From the NCBI RefSeq assembly GCF_009769165.1, contig NZ_CP043476.1, positions 1,178,001 to 1,242,000 of the forward strand: a stretch of DNA of 64,000 nt, read 5' to 3'. This stretch comes from Xanthomonas hyacinthi. GTDB taxonomy: Bacteria > Pseudomonadota > Gammaproteobacteria > Xanthomonadales > Xanthomonadaceae. Of this stretch, positions 40,283-48,599 are shown piece by piece. Position 1 is the stretch's first letter. The number at the start of each line of letters is the position of its first letter. Both the position numbers and the translations under genes were made by a program. The notes under the pieces were generated by a model that had not been told where the DNA came from, ran no database searches, and saw only the letters and a list, made by a program, of their open reading frames with translations.

Positions 40283-40391
40283 GCCCAACACTGCCACCTC
40301 TGCATATTTTTGTCGACGCGGTGCAAGGTCAGGCCCACTCCACGCAACGCGACTGGCGCCGCGGGGCGACTCCACGTAATGTCTTGCGAAT

Positions 40392-41765
40392 TCAATCCGG
40401 CACCGGCTCCAGCTCAACCAATCTTGCCAACAGGCGCTGCGCCGCCCGGTCGGGCGAGAGCTGATCGCGAACCTCCGTACTCGCTACCTCGCCGAGCGCG
40501 CGAGCACGCGCCGGATTGTCAGCGAGCCAACGCATCGCCTCCGCTGCGCTGGCTGTGCTGGCCTCGGCCCAACGCGCTCGGCTCGAATCCGGGTATTGTC
40601 CGTCCACCGGCACCAGTTCGTAGTCGACGAGGCAGGAATTCCCAGCCGTCATGAATTCCATGTTGCCCGACCAGGCGGTGGCGATCACCGGCTTGCCCAG
40701 CGCCATGCATTCTGCCAGACCCAACCCAAAACCCTCGGCACGATGCAGCGAGACATAAGCATCGCAGCAGCGCTGCAAGGCGTGCACATGCGCCCGGTCG
40801 ATCACCTCATCACGCACCAGAATACGAGGATCGCCAGCCGCCGAGGCGAGCAGGTCCCGCATCCCATCCGGATACATGTGGCCATTGCTCGACTTCACCA
40901 GCAGGCATACGTCGCCACGATCGGAAGGAAAGGCCGCCTTGAAGGAGCGCACCACCGCATGGGGGTTTTTCCGTGCCATGAACGAGTGGAAATCGAACGT
41001 GCACAGAAATACGAACCTGTGAGATTCCAATCCGAAATCCGAGCGCTGCAGGCCACTATCCCGCCACTCCGACAGAGGTGGCGGCACCCGCATGATGGGC
41101 TTGCCGGTAACCTGGCGAAAAGCATCCTCCAGGAACTGCGAAGCGACCATGATCTCGTCCACCATGTCGATCGCCTTGAGCCAGCTGGCTGGAACCACTT
41201 CCAGCTCCCAGAACCAGCACGCGATCACGTAGTGGCCCTCCATGCGCGCGCGCCCGACCCGGTCGAAGGCAGCGTCGAGATAATCCGGATTGACGAAAAC
41301 GATGCTGACGCGATGAGGCAGGCGCTCGTCGATGAACTCGTCCATGCTGTGGTCCTGCCACGAATGCGGCAGCCCCAGATCAAGATCGTGCAGCGCCACC
41401 GGGATGCCTGCGTTAATCAGGGCACGCGCATACATCCTGGCGCTCTCGGCCAGCCCGAATTCCCCTCGGATATAACCAATGATGTTGACACCCGGCACTC
41501 GCGCGGCAGAGGGTTCCCAGTTACGTCTCCGCCAGGAAGTCGCGCTGGTGGGCGTCTGCTCCCAGGCGGCTGTCCGCTGGAAACGCGTGTGCATGGTTGC
41601 TCGCGCGGAAAGCGCGGCAGTCACACGATCGCGAACTGCCTGCGGGAAAAACCGATACACCTGTTTCAGGCGAGGCTGTCGGCGAATCCACGCTTGCAGG
41701 CGCAGACCAAACAATCCAGTCCGCAGCGAGGTCAAAATGCCCGAAGGTCGTTGGGAAGCCGTCAT
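40392..41765 (-). CDS. Glycosyltransferase family 4 protein at the metB border of the LPS locus
   Basis: 457 residues. The ATG at 41,765 gives MTASQRPSGILTSLR and overlaps the metB stop by 4 bases (ATGA). The GT-B part starts after a 90-residue N-terminal extension at GVNIIGYIRGEFGLAESARMYARAL, with the acceptor-side motif RAEGFGLGLAECMALGKPVIAT (E-x7-E) near residues 345-365. The N-terminal extension is not in the common family and its role is unknown. It is the first gene after metB and the promoter-distal part of that operon, so it may depend on metB transcription. Confidence 0.87.
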   Translation of the reverse strand: MTASQRPSGILTSLRTGLFGLRLQAWIRRQPRLKQVYRFFPQAVRDRVTAALSARATMHTRFQRTAAWEQTPTSATSWRRRNWEPSAARVPGVNIIGYIRGEFGLAESARMYARALINAGIPVALHDLDLGLPHSWQDHSMDEFIDERLPHRVSIVFVNPDYLDAAFDRVGRARMEGHYVIACWFWELEVVPASWLKAIDMVDEIMVASQFLEDAFRQVTGKPIMRVPPPLSEWRDSGLQRSDFGLESHRFVFLCTFDFHSFMARKNPHAVVRSFKAAFPSDRGDVCLLVKSSNGHMYPDGMRDLLASAAGDPRILVRDEVIDRAHVHALQRCCDAYVSLHRAEGFGLGLAECMALGKPVIATAWSGNMEFMTAGNSCLVDYELVPVDGQYPDSSRARWAEASTASAAEAMRWLADNPARARALGEVASTEVRDQLSPDRAAQRLLARLVELEPVPD

Positions 41766-42961
41766 GTCACCGGCTTCGTCTTGAACGCCCGCTGCAAATC
41801 CACCTGCAAATCCCCCACATCCTCCACCCCAACGCTCAACCGCACCAGCGCATCGCTGATGCCGAGCTGGGCGCGCCGCTGGACCGGGACCGAGGCATGG
41901 GTCATGACCGCAGGATGGTTGACCAGGCTTTCCACGCCGCCCAGCGATTCGGCCAGGGTGAACAGTTCGGTGCGTTCGCAGAAGCGCCTGGCCGCGTCGA
42001 AGCCGCCCTTGAGCACGATCGAGACGATGCCGCCGAAGCCGGACATCTGCCGCTGCGCCAAAGCATGCTGCGGATGCGAGGCCAGGCCGGGGTAGATCAC
42101 CTTGTCGATCGCCGGATGGGTGTCCAGCCATTGCGCCAGCTGCAGCGCATTGGCGCAGTGCGCGCGCATGCGCAGCGGCAGGGTCTTGAGCCCGCGCAGC
42201 GCCAGGAAGCTGTCGAACGGCCCCTGCACGCCGCCCACCGAGTTCTGCAGGAACGCCAGCTGCTCGGCCAGTTCGGCATTGGCGCCGACCACGGCGATGC
42301 CGCCGACCATGTCCGAGTGGCCGTTGAGGTACTTGGTGGCCGAATGCACGACGATGTCCGCGCCCAGTTCCAGCGGGCGCTGCAGCATCGGCGAAGCGAA
42401 GGTGTTGTCCACCACCACCAACAGGCCGTGCTTGCGCGCGATCGCCGCGATCGCGGCAATGTCGACGATCTTCAGCATCGGGTTGGTGGGGGTCTCGATC
42501 CACACCATCCTGGTCTTCGGCCCGATCGCCGCTGCGAACGCGGCCGGATCGGTCAGGTCGACGAAGCTGAACTCCAGGGCGGCGGTGCGCCGGCGCACGC
42601 GCTCGAACAGGCGGTAGCTGCCACCGTACAGGTCGTCCATCGCCACCACGTGGCTGCCGCTGTCCAGCAGTTCCATCACCGTGGAGGTCGCGGCCATGCC
42701 GGAGGCGAACGCGAAGCCGCGGGTGCCGCCTTCCAGCGCGGCGACGCAGCGCTCGTAGGCGAAGCGGGTCGGGTTGTGGGTGCGCGAGTACTCGAAGCCC
42801 TGGTGTTCGCCGGGGCTGGACTGGGCGTAGGTGGAGGTCGCATAGATCGGCGGCATCACCGCGCCCGTGGACGGGTCCGGATGCTGGCCGCCATGGATCG
42901 CCAGGGTCGCCAGCGACAGCGCAGGGCCGTCGCCATTGGGGGTGGAGGCGTTGTCCGTCAT
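41762..42961 (-). CDS. metB: Cystathionine gamma-synthase
   Basis: 399 residues. The PLP lysine is in HSATKYLNGHSD; other signatures are the N-terminal PPIYATSTYAQSSPG, EYSRTHNPTRFAYE, and ASGMAATSTVMELL. It condenses O-succinyl-homoserine (or O-acetyl) with cysteine to give cystathionine in methionine synthesis. Cystathionine beta- or gamma-lyase activity cannot be excluded from motifs alone. It marks the right border of the LPS locus and overlaps the adjacent glycosyltransferase start. Confidence 0.93.
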   Translation of the reverse strand: MTDNASTPNGDGPALSLATLAIHGGQHPDPSTGAVMPPIYATSTYAQSSPGEHQGFEYSRTHNPTRFAYERCVAALEGGTRGFAFASGMAATSTVMELLDSGSHVVAMDDLYGGSYRLFERVRRRTAALEFSFVDLTDPAAFAAAIGPKTRMVWIETPTNPMLKIVDIAAIAAIARKHGLLVVVDNTFASPMLQRPLELGADIVVHSATKYLNGHSDMVGGIAVVGANAELAEQLAFLQNSVGGVQGPFDSFLALRGLKTLPLRMRAHCANALQLAQWLDTHPAIDKVIYPGLASHPQHALAQRQMSGFGGIVSIVLKGGFDAARRFCERTELFTLAESLGGVESLVNHPAVMTHASVPVQRRAQLGISDALVRLSVGVEDVGDLQVDLQRAFKTKPVT

Positions 42962-43042
42962 GAGGGGTTCCCGGAGAAGGGGCGTGATTCTAGCAGCGCG
43001 GTCTGAACGGCCCCATGCAGCGGGGCCGTTCGCGCGGGAGCG

Positions 43043-44413
43043 TCACTGCACGCGGCGGCGCAGGTAGTTGAGCAGGTCGATGCGGGTGATCAGGCCGAGG
43101 AAGGCGCCCTCGTTCATGACGATGGCGACCTGGCCGCGGTCGAACACCGGCAGCAGCGCCTCGATCGGCGATTTGACGTCGAGCCGGTCGAGCTTGCTGA
43201 CCATGGCCGTGGAAACCGGGTCGCGGAACCGCGCCTCGTCGCCATACACGTGCAATAAGACGTCGCTTTCGTCGACGATGCCGGCCAGTTGGTCGCCATC
43301 CATCACCGGCAGCTGCGACACGTCGTACAGCTTCATGCGCTGGTAGGCGGTGGTGAGCAGATCGTTGGGGCCGACCACCACGGTATCGCGCTGGCTGTAC
43401 GGACGCAGGATCAGGTCGCGCAGATCGCCGTGCTGCGGGCGTTCCAGGAAACCGTTGTCCAGCATCCAGTAGTCGTTGTACATCTTCGACAGGTACTTGT
43501 TGCCGGTATCGCAGACGAACACCAGCACCCGCTTGGGCTCGGTCTGCGCGCGACAGTACTTGAGCGCGGCGGCCAGCAGGGTACCGGTCGAGGAACCGCC
43601 GAGGATGCCCTCCTTGGCCAGCAGTTCGCGCGCGGTGTGGAAGCTTTCCGCGTCGCTGATCGAATAGGCGGTCTTGACCCGCGAGAAATCGGAGATGGCG
43701 GGCAGGAAGTCCTCGCCGATGCCCTCCACCAGCCAGCTGCCGGACTTCTCGCTGACCGTGCCGTGCTCGATGTACTCGGTCAGGATCGAGCCAACCGGGT
43801 CGGCCAGCACCAGTTCGGTGTGCGGCGAGGCGGTGGCGAACGCGCGCGACAGGCCGGTCATGGTGCCGGAGCTGCCGCAGCCGAACACGATCGCGTCCAG
43901 CTTGCCGTCCATCTGCCGCAGGATCTCCGGGCCGGTGCCGAACTCGTGCGCGGCCGGGTTGTCGGGGTTGCCGAACTGGTTGACGAAGTAGGCCCCGGGC
44001 GTCTCGGCGGCGAGGCGCGCGGCCAGGTCCTGGTAGTACTCGGGATGGCCCTTGGCCACGTCCGAGCGGGTCAGCACCACGTCGGCGCCCATCGCCTTGA
44101 GGTTGAAGATCTTCTCCCGGCTCATCTTGTCCGGCACCACCAGGATCAACTTGTAGCCCTTCTGCTGGGCGACCAGGGCCAGGCCGATGCCGGTGTTGCC
44201 GGCGGTGCCTTCGACCAGCACCGCGCCGGGCGCCAGTTCGCCGCGGCGCTCGGCCGCCTCGATCATCGACAGGCCGATGCGGTCCTTGATCGAGCCGCCG
44301 GGATTGGCGCTTTCCAGCTTCAGGTACAGCTCGCACACGCCGGTGTCGAGCTTGCTGGCCTTGACGATGGGAGTGTCGCCGATCAGGTCGAGTACGGAAG
44401 AGTGAATGGCCAT
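43043..44413 (-). CDS. cbs: Cystathionine beta-synthase
   Basis: 456 residues (start giving MAIHSSVLDLIGDTPIVKA; an ATG 5 codons earlier is possible). The PLP lysine is in ANPGGSIKDRIG; GTAGNTGIGLALVAQQ and the GCGSSGTMTGLSRAF serine-binding loop follow. The C-terminal third carries two CBS domains (RDTVVVGPNDLL..., MDGDQLAGIVDESD). There is no heme-binding N-terminal domain, as in bacterial and yeast forms. It forms cystathionine from homocysteine and serine, i.e. the reverse direction to MetB; the pair supports both directions of transsulfuration. The gap to metB is 81 bases. Confidence 0.92.
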   Translation of the reverse strand: MAIHSSVLDLIGDTPIVKASKLDTGVCELYLKLESANPGGSIKDRIGLSMIEAAERRGELAPGAVLVEGTAGNTGIGLALVAQQKGYKLILVVPDKMSREKIFNLKAMGADVVLTRSDVAKGHPEYYQDLAARLAAETPGAYFVNQFGNPDNPAAHEFGTGPEILRQMDGKLDAIVFGCGSSGTMTGLSRAFATASPHTELVLADPVGSILTEYIEHGTVSEKSGSWLVEGIGEDFLPAISDFSRVKTAYSISDAESFHTARELLAKEGILGGSSTGTLLAAALKYCRAQTEPKRVLVFVCDTGNKYLSKMYNDYWMLDNGFLERPQHGDLRDLILRPYSQRDTVVVGPNDLLTTAYQRMKLYDVSQLPVMDGDQLAGIVDESDVLLHVYGDEARFRDPVSTAMVSKLDRLDVKSPIEALLPVFDRGQVAIVMNEGAFLGLITRIDLLNYLRRRVQ

Positions 44414-44504
44414 CGCGTCCGGATGCATCGCGCCGTCATAGCGGCTGGACCGGTGATTATCCGCGGTATGCGCCGGAATGTCAGACAAAGCGCGGGACCG
44501 GCAC

Positions 44505-44527
44505 GAAAAAAGCCGCGATCGCGGCTT
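44505..44527 (-). terminator. Intrinsic terminator of the DUF465 gene
   Basis: A perfect 18-base palindrome, aagccgcgatcgcggctt (44,510-44,527), is flanked by a run of A on its left, which gives the T-tract on the minus strand. It lies 87 bases after the DUF465 stop codon. Confidence 0.85.
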
Positions 44528-44613
44528 CGGGAGGAGATGACGCGGACGGTGGCAGGCCGACGAGGAGGCCGGCCACCGCCCGCGACAAGTGAACTGGTCG
44601 TGGGAGTGAGGGA

Positions 44614-44838
44614 TCAGTGGGGCTTTTGCTGCTCGCCGTAGAGCCGCAACAGCTTTTCCTTGGCCGCGAGCTTTTCCCGCTTCATCTGCGACAGGGTGAG
44701 ATCGTCGATCGGCAGCACGCCGAGTTCGGCGTCCATACACTTCTTGTCCAGGGTCTTGTGGCGTTGGTAGAGCTGCTTGAACTCGGGATCGGACTTGATC
44801 AACGCGTCGATTTCGGTCTGCGGTTGCCCTTCGAACAT
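44614..44838 (-). CDS. DUF465 (YdcH family) small protein
   Basis: 74 residues, matching the YdcH/DUF465 length. The body is two helices: FKQLYQRHKTLDKKCMDAELG and LTLSQMKREKLAAKEKLLRLY, the latter holding the conserved L-K-x-E/R-K-L-x-L-K-D-E-I-like pattern. It has a good ribosome-binding site (taggagg). The function of the family is unknown. It has its own terminator and is transcribed alone. Confidence 0.85.
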   Translation of the reverse strand: MFEGQPQTEIDALIKSDPEFKQLYQRHKTLDKKCMDAELGVLPIDDLTLSQMKREKLAAKEKLLRLYGEQQKPH

Positions 44839-45175
44839 AGGAATAGCCTCCTACAGCTGGAAACAAGAACGCCCCGGCCGGAACGGCGCGGGGCGTTGCC
44901 TGGGAGCGGAGTCGCGCGGGCCGCCAACCACTCCACCGCAACGCCCGGGCCTGCTGCCCTTGGAACGTCCCGCTGCGGTGCGTGCCACTGCTTCATCGGC
45001 CCGGCGTCTCCGTGGAACCAGGCGACGGTGTGCCGCCTGGAACATCGACCCTACGCCTCCCCACCGGATCCGGCAAGAGACGCCCGCCGGCTTTTCCGCA
45101 TTCAGTTGCTTGCCGCTCAGGCCCAGAGAAAAACCGCGTTAAACGGGCTGCAGGACCCGCAACGGCCAGCGCCGC
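44839..45175. other. 337-bp intergenic region between OmpA-like gene and DUF465
   Basis: Starts with the ribosome-binding site of the DUF465 gene and the terminator hairpin described at 44,863-44,897. The remainder is GC-rich with no recognised motif or open frame of support. Confidence 0.6.
44863..44897 (-). terminator. Terminator-like hairpin downstream of the OmpA-like gene
   Basis: aacgccccg(gccg gaa cggc)g cggggcgtt forms a 13-bp stem with one bulge, and on the minus strand it is followed by cttgttt. It probably ends transcription of the 46,461-45,176 pair. Confidence 0.65.
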
Positions 45176-46072
45176 TCAGGGCGCGATCACCACCTCAGCG
45201 GCACGCGCCTTGGTCGCCGGCGCCTTCTTGCCGACCGCCTGCAACCGGCTCGCCGCGACGCCGCCAGCGACCAGCGCATCGCGCAGCGCGTCGGCGCGCT
45301 TCTGCGCCATGCCGGCATCGGCGTCGTAGGCCTCGATCCGCACCCGGCCCTTGGCGCCGATCTGCAGATACTGCGCCAGCGCCTTGGCCTGGCCGGCGCC
45401 ATCGGCCGACAGCGCCGCCTTGCCCGCGGCGAAGGCGCCGCCGGCGACGGTGAAGACCTCCCCGCGCGGTTCGAAGCGCGACGCCGGCAGCTTGGCCCCG
45501 GCGACCAGCTCGGCCTCCTCGCGGGCCAGCTTGGCCGACTTCTGCTGCGCGGCGCTGAGCTTGGCGGTCTGCTGCCCGGCCACGTTGGTCAGCGCCTGCT
45601 CGGCATCCTGCCGCGCCAGCTGCTCGGCCTCGGCGGCCTGGCGCAGGCTCTCGGCCTCCTCGGCCTGGATCTGCGCCTGCACCCGCAGCCGCTCGGCTTC
45701 CTGGCGCGCGCGTGCGGCCTCGCGGCGGCTGGCTTCGACCAGCAGGTCGCTGCGGGTGCGCTCCAGTTGATCGACCTGGCGCCGCGCCAGTGCGGCGCGC
45801 GCGGCGGTCTCGGCGATCTCGACGCGGCGCTCGGCGAGATAGCGCGCATCGTCCTGTTCCTTGCGCTTGGCCGCGGCGAACGCGGCGACCGCCTGCTGCG
45901 CCTGCAGCCGCTCGTAGGCGGCCACGTCGGCGCTCAGCGGATCGGCCTGCAGCGCGACCAGGCGCTGGTTCAGCACCGCCAGCTCCGGATCCTCGGCGGC
46001 GAACGCGGCCAGCGGCGCGGCCAGCAACAGCAGCGCGGCCAGGCCGCCGGCCATGCCCAGGCGGCGGCTCAT
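45176..46072 (-). CDS. Exported coiled-coil protein with an OmpA-like C-terminal domain
   Basis: 298 residues. A signal peptide ends near FAAEDPE (residue 26). Residues 60-185 are an Ala/Glu/Arg-rich coiled coil. Residues 200-298 resemble the OmpA C-terminal peptidoglycan-binding domain (GGAFAAGKAALSADGAGQAKALAQYLQ, then KRADALRDALVAGGV) although the exact peptidoglycan-contact residues are degenerate. It overlaps the DUF4398 gene by 4 bases. The pair probably forms a periplasmic envelope component; function unknown. Confidence 0.75.
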   Translation of the reverse strand: MSRRLGMAGGLAALLLLAAPLAAFAAEDPELAVLNQRLVALQADPLSADVAAYERLQAQQAVAAFAAAKRKEQDDARYLAERRVEIAETAARAALARRQVDQLERTRSDLLVEASRREAARARQEAERLRVQAQIQAEEAESLRQAAEAEQLARQDAEQALTNVAGQQTAKLSAAQQKSAKLAREEAELVAGAKLPASRFEPRGEVFTVAGGAFAAGKAALSADGAGQAKALAQYLQIGAKGRVRIEAYDADAGMAQKRADALRDALVAGGVAASRLQAVGKKAPATKARAAEVVIAP

Positions 46073-46461
46073 GGACGGCCCTCCCCGGTGTTCAAGCTGC
46101 GCTGCAGCTCGGCCACCTCGGCCTTGCGCTGCTGCAGTTGCGCGTTGGCCACCGCCTCCTCGCTGCGCGCCCGCGCCAGGTCGGCATCGGCCGCCACGCG
46201 CAGCGCCAGCTGCGGCGCGGTCTTGCGTTGGCGGCGGTCCAGCGCCGCCTGCTGCGCCTGCTCCAGGCCCTGGCGGGCGTTGGCGATCAGGTCAGGGGCG
46301 TACTGGTCGGCGTCGGCCTGGATCGCGCGCTGCACCGCCTGCTGCGCGGTCTGCAGTTCCGGTGGGGCGACCTGGGCAAAGGCCGCGGGCGCGGCAAACA
46401 GCGCCAATGCGCACGCCATCACGTACTGCGGGCAACGGATTTGTGCGAAGCTAGTTTTCAT
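46069..46461 (-). CDS. DUF4398 domain-containing exported protein
   Basis: 130 residues. The start giving MKTSFAQIRCPQYVMACALAL was chosen; the open frame upstream is antisense to pilU. A signal peptide ends near AAFAQ. The mature protein is an amphipathic Q/A-rich helical domain (PELQTAQQAVQRAIQADADQYAP, ARQGLEQAQQAA), the DUF4398 pattern. It is often paired with OmpA-like proteins as here. Function unknown. Confidence 0.8.
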   Translation of the reverse strand: MKTSFAQIRCPQYVMACALALFAAPAAFAQVAPPELQTAQQAVQRAIQADADQYAPDLIANARQGLEQAQQAALDRRQRKTAPQLALRVAADADLARARSEEAVANAQLQQRKAEVAELQRSLNTGEGRP

Positions 46462-46560
46462 CAAGGGGGGCCGTAGGCGGAGACGTCGAGCGCGGCCATT
46501 GTCGGAAGCCTGTGGCGCGCTTGCAACGGGCGGCCGCGGATCGTTGGGGAACCATTGCGC

Positions 46561-47706
46561 ATGGATATCGGCTACTTCCTGAAGCTGATGACCGAAAAGA
46601 ACGCCTCGGACATGTTCCTGACCACGGGAGCACCGGTCTATATCAAGATCGAAGGCAAGCTGTACCCGCTCGGCGCCACCGGCCTGCCGCCGGGCATGGT
46701 CAAGAAGATCGCCTATTCGCTGATGGACGAAGGCCAGGTGCCGCAGTTCGAGCGCGAGCTGGAGCTGAACATGGCCATCGCGCTGCAGGACGCCGGCCGC
46801 TTCCGGGTCAACGTGTTCAAGCAGCGCGGCGAGGTCGGCATGGTGATCCGCGCGATCCGCAGCAAGATCCCCAGCATCGAGGAGCTGCACCTGCCGCAGG
46901 TGCTGAAGGACGTGATCATGACCCCGCGCGGGCTGGTGCTGGTGGTCGGCTCCACCGGTTCGGGCAAGTCCACCTCGCTGGCGTCGATGATCGACCACCG
47001 CAACAGCACCACCACCGGGCACATCCTCACCATCGAGGACCCGATCGAATACCTGCACAAGCACAAGATGTCGATCGTCAACCAGCGCGAGGTCGGCCTG
47101 GACACCCACGCCTTCCACAACGCGCTGAAGAACGCGATGCGCGAGGCGCCGGACGTGATCCTGATCGGCGAGATCCTGGACGCGGAGACGATGGAGGCGG
47201 CGATCGCCTTCGCCGAGACCGGCCACCTGTGCCTGGCCACGCTGCACTCCAACAACGCCGACCAGACCATCGAGCGCATCCTCAACTTCTTCCCGGAAAG
47301 CGCGCACAAGAACGTGCTGATGAACCTGGCGCTGAACCTGCGCGCGGTGGTCTCGCAGCGCCTGGTCAAGGACAAGAACGAGCGCCGTCGCCCGGCCACC
47401 GAGGTGCTGCTGAACACGCCGATGATCCGCGACCTGCTGCGCCGCGGCCAGGTGCACGAGATCAAGCAGGCGATGGAGGAATCGCTGGAGGAAGGCATGG
47501 AAACCTTCGACCAGTGCCTGTTCCGGATGGTCAAGCAGGGCCAGATCGAGCAGGAGGAAGCGCTGCGCGCGGCCGACTCGCGCGACGGCCTGGCGCTGAA
47601 GTTCCGCCTGTCCGAAGGCTCCAGCGGCGAACACGACCCTTATGCCGACTACGACGCCGGCGGCAGCGGCGCCAGCTCGCCGCGGATCACCCACGGCTTC
47701 GTTTGA
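46561..47706 (+). CDS. pilU: Type IV pilus retraction ATPase PilU
   Basis: 381 residues, PilU length. The start giving MDIGYFLKLMTEKNASDMF is the ATG at 46,561; a TTG two codons earlier is possible. Walker A is VGSTGSGKSTSLA, the Asp/His box region is LTIEDPIEYLHKHKMSIVNQ (PilT-class), Walker B is DVILIGEILDAETMEAA, and the C-terminal arginine finger region is ATLHSNNADQTIERI. It helps retract type IV pili at the inner membrane with PilT. PilT is not adjacent here, so this copy lies apart from a pilTU pair. It is followed by a long inverted repeat. Confidence 0.92.
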   Translation: MDIGYFLKLMTEKNASDMFLTTGAPVYIKIEGKLYPLGATGLPPGMVKKIAYSLMDEGQVPQFERELELNMAIALQDAGRFRVNVFKQRGEVGMVIRAIRSKIPSIEELHLPQVLKDVIMTPRGLVLVVGSTGSGKSTSLASMIDHRNSTTTGHILTIEDPIEYLHKHKMSIVNQREVGLDTHAFHNALKNAMREAPDVILIGEILDAETMEAAIAFAETGHLCLATLHSNNADQTIERILNFFPESAHKNVLMNLALNLRAVVSQRLVKDKNERRRPATEVLLNTPMIRDLLRRGQVHEIKQAMEESLEEGMETFDQCLFRMVKQGQIEQEEALRAADSRDGLALKFRLSEGSSGEHDPYADYDAGGSGASSPRITHGFV

Positions 47707-47758
47707 AACCGCTACGCTTCCTGTAGATACAAGCTGTAGGTACAAGGTGCGGCTTTAC

Positions 47759-47825
47759 GTGGCCTCGGGCCATCAGCCGCGACGCTTTACCGGGGAGCCT
47801 GTCGCGGCTGATGGCCCGAGGCCAC
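47759..47825. repeat. 24-bp perfect inverted repeat between pilU and maiA
   Basis: The arms gtggcctcgggccatcagccgcga (47,759-47,782; reverse complement at 47,802-47,825) are identical over 24 bases and separated by 19 bases. The structure is a strong potential hairpin with no T-tract. It sits between convergent stop codons (+ pilU and - maiA), so it may end both transcripts, or it may be a remnant of a short repeated element. Confidence 0.9.
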
Positions 47826-47850
47826 CCGGAGCCGCTCCTCAAGCGAGGTC

Positions 47851-48510
47851 TCAGCCCTGCGCGTCCGGCTGCTGCTCCGGGCGCGCCGCGTCGAACACAG
47901 GCAGCGCCAGGCAGGCCCGCTCGATCCGCGCCAGGGTCGGATACGCCTGCATGTCCACGCCGAAGCGGCGCGCGTTGAACACCTGCGGCACCAGGCAGCA
48001 ATCGGCCATGCCCGGCTGCTCGCCGTGGCAGTAGCTGCCGGTATCAGGCGATTCGGCGAGCAACTGCTCCAGCGCATCGAATCCCAGCACGATCCAGTGC
48101 AGCATCCATTCCTCGCGCTCGGACTGCGGCACGCTCCACACGTGCTCGAAGAATTGGGTCACGCGCAGGTTGTTGAGCGGATGCACGTCGCAGGCGATCA
48201 GCTGCGCGAGTCCGCGCACGCGGGCGCGGTCGATCGCCGCGTCGGGCAGCAGCGGCGGCTCCGGCCAGCGCTCGTCCAGGTATTCCAGGATCGCCAGCGA
48301 CTGGCGGATCGGCTGGCCGTCGTGGCACAGGGTCGGCACCAGCTCCTGCGGATTGAGCCGCGCGTATTCCGGCGAATGCTGCTGGCCGCCGTCGCGCAGC
48401 AGGTGCACCGGCAGCGCCTGGTAGGCCAGCCCCTTCAAATTGAGGCCGATGCGCACGCGATAGGCGGCACTGGAACGCCAGTAGGTGTACAGCTGCAACG
48501 CCTCTTGCAC
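47851..48510 (-). CDS. maiA: Maleylacetoacetate isomerase
   Basis: 219 residues, a GST-fold protein. The glutathione site is the SSAAYRVRIGLNLK motif (S-S-x-A-Y-R), followed by NPQELVPTL and QSLAILEYLDERWP. The C-terminal half contains the MaiA-typical DVHPLNNLRV. It isomerises maleylacetoacetate to fumarylacetoacetate in tyrosine degradation. Its substrate-producing partner is elsewhere; the following enzyme (fumarylacetoacetate hydrolase) is adjacent on the same strand, 89 bases away. Confidence 0.93.
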   Translation of the reverse strand: MQEALQLYTYWRSSAAYRVRIGLNLKGLAYQALPVHLLRDGGQQHSPEYARLNPQELVPTLCHDGQPIRQSLAILEYLDERWPEPPLLPDAAIDRARVRGLAQLIACDVHPLNNLRVTQFFEHVWSVPQSEREEWMLHWIVLGFDALEQLLAESPDTGSYCHGEQPGMADCCLVPQVFNARRFGVDMQAYPTLARIERACLALPVFDAARPEQQPDAQG

Positions 48511-48599
48511 GCTTTCTCTCCCCCGCTCGGACGCTCAAGATACCGGTGGACACCGCCGCAGCGGCGCCGCCGGTCGCCTGCGCGCCGCCGCTGGCCGGG

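Noticed and set aside
41766..42503. An N-terminal extension of the glycosyltransferase frame into metB.
   Set aside because: It is antisense-frame sequence over metB; the ATG at 41,765 with the ATGA overlap is the better start.
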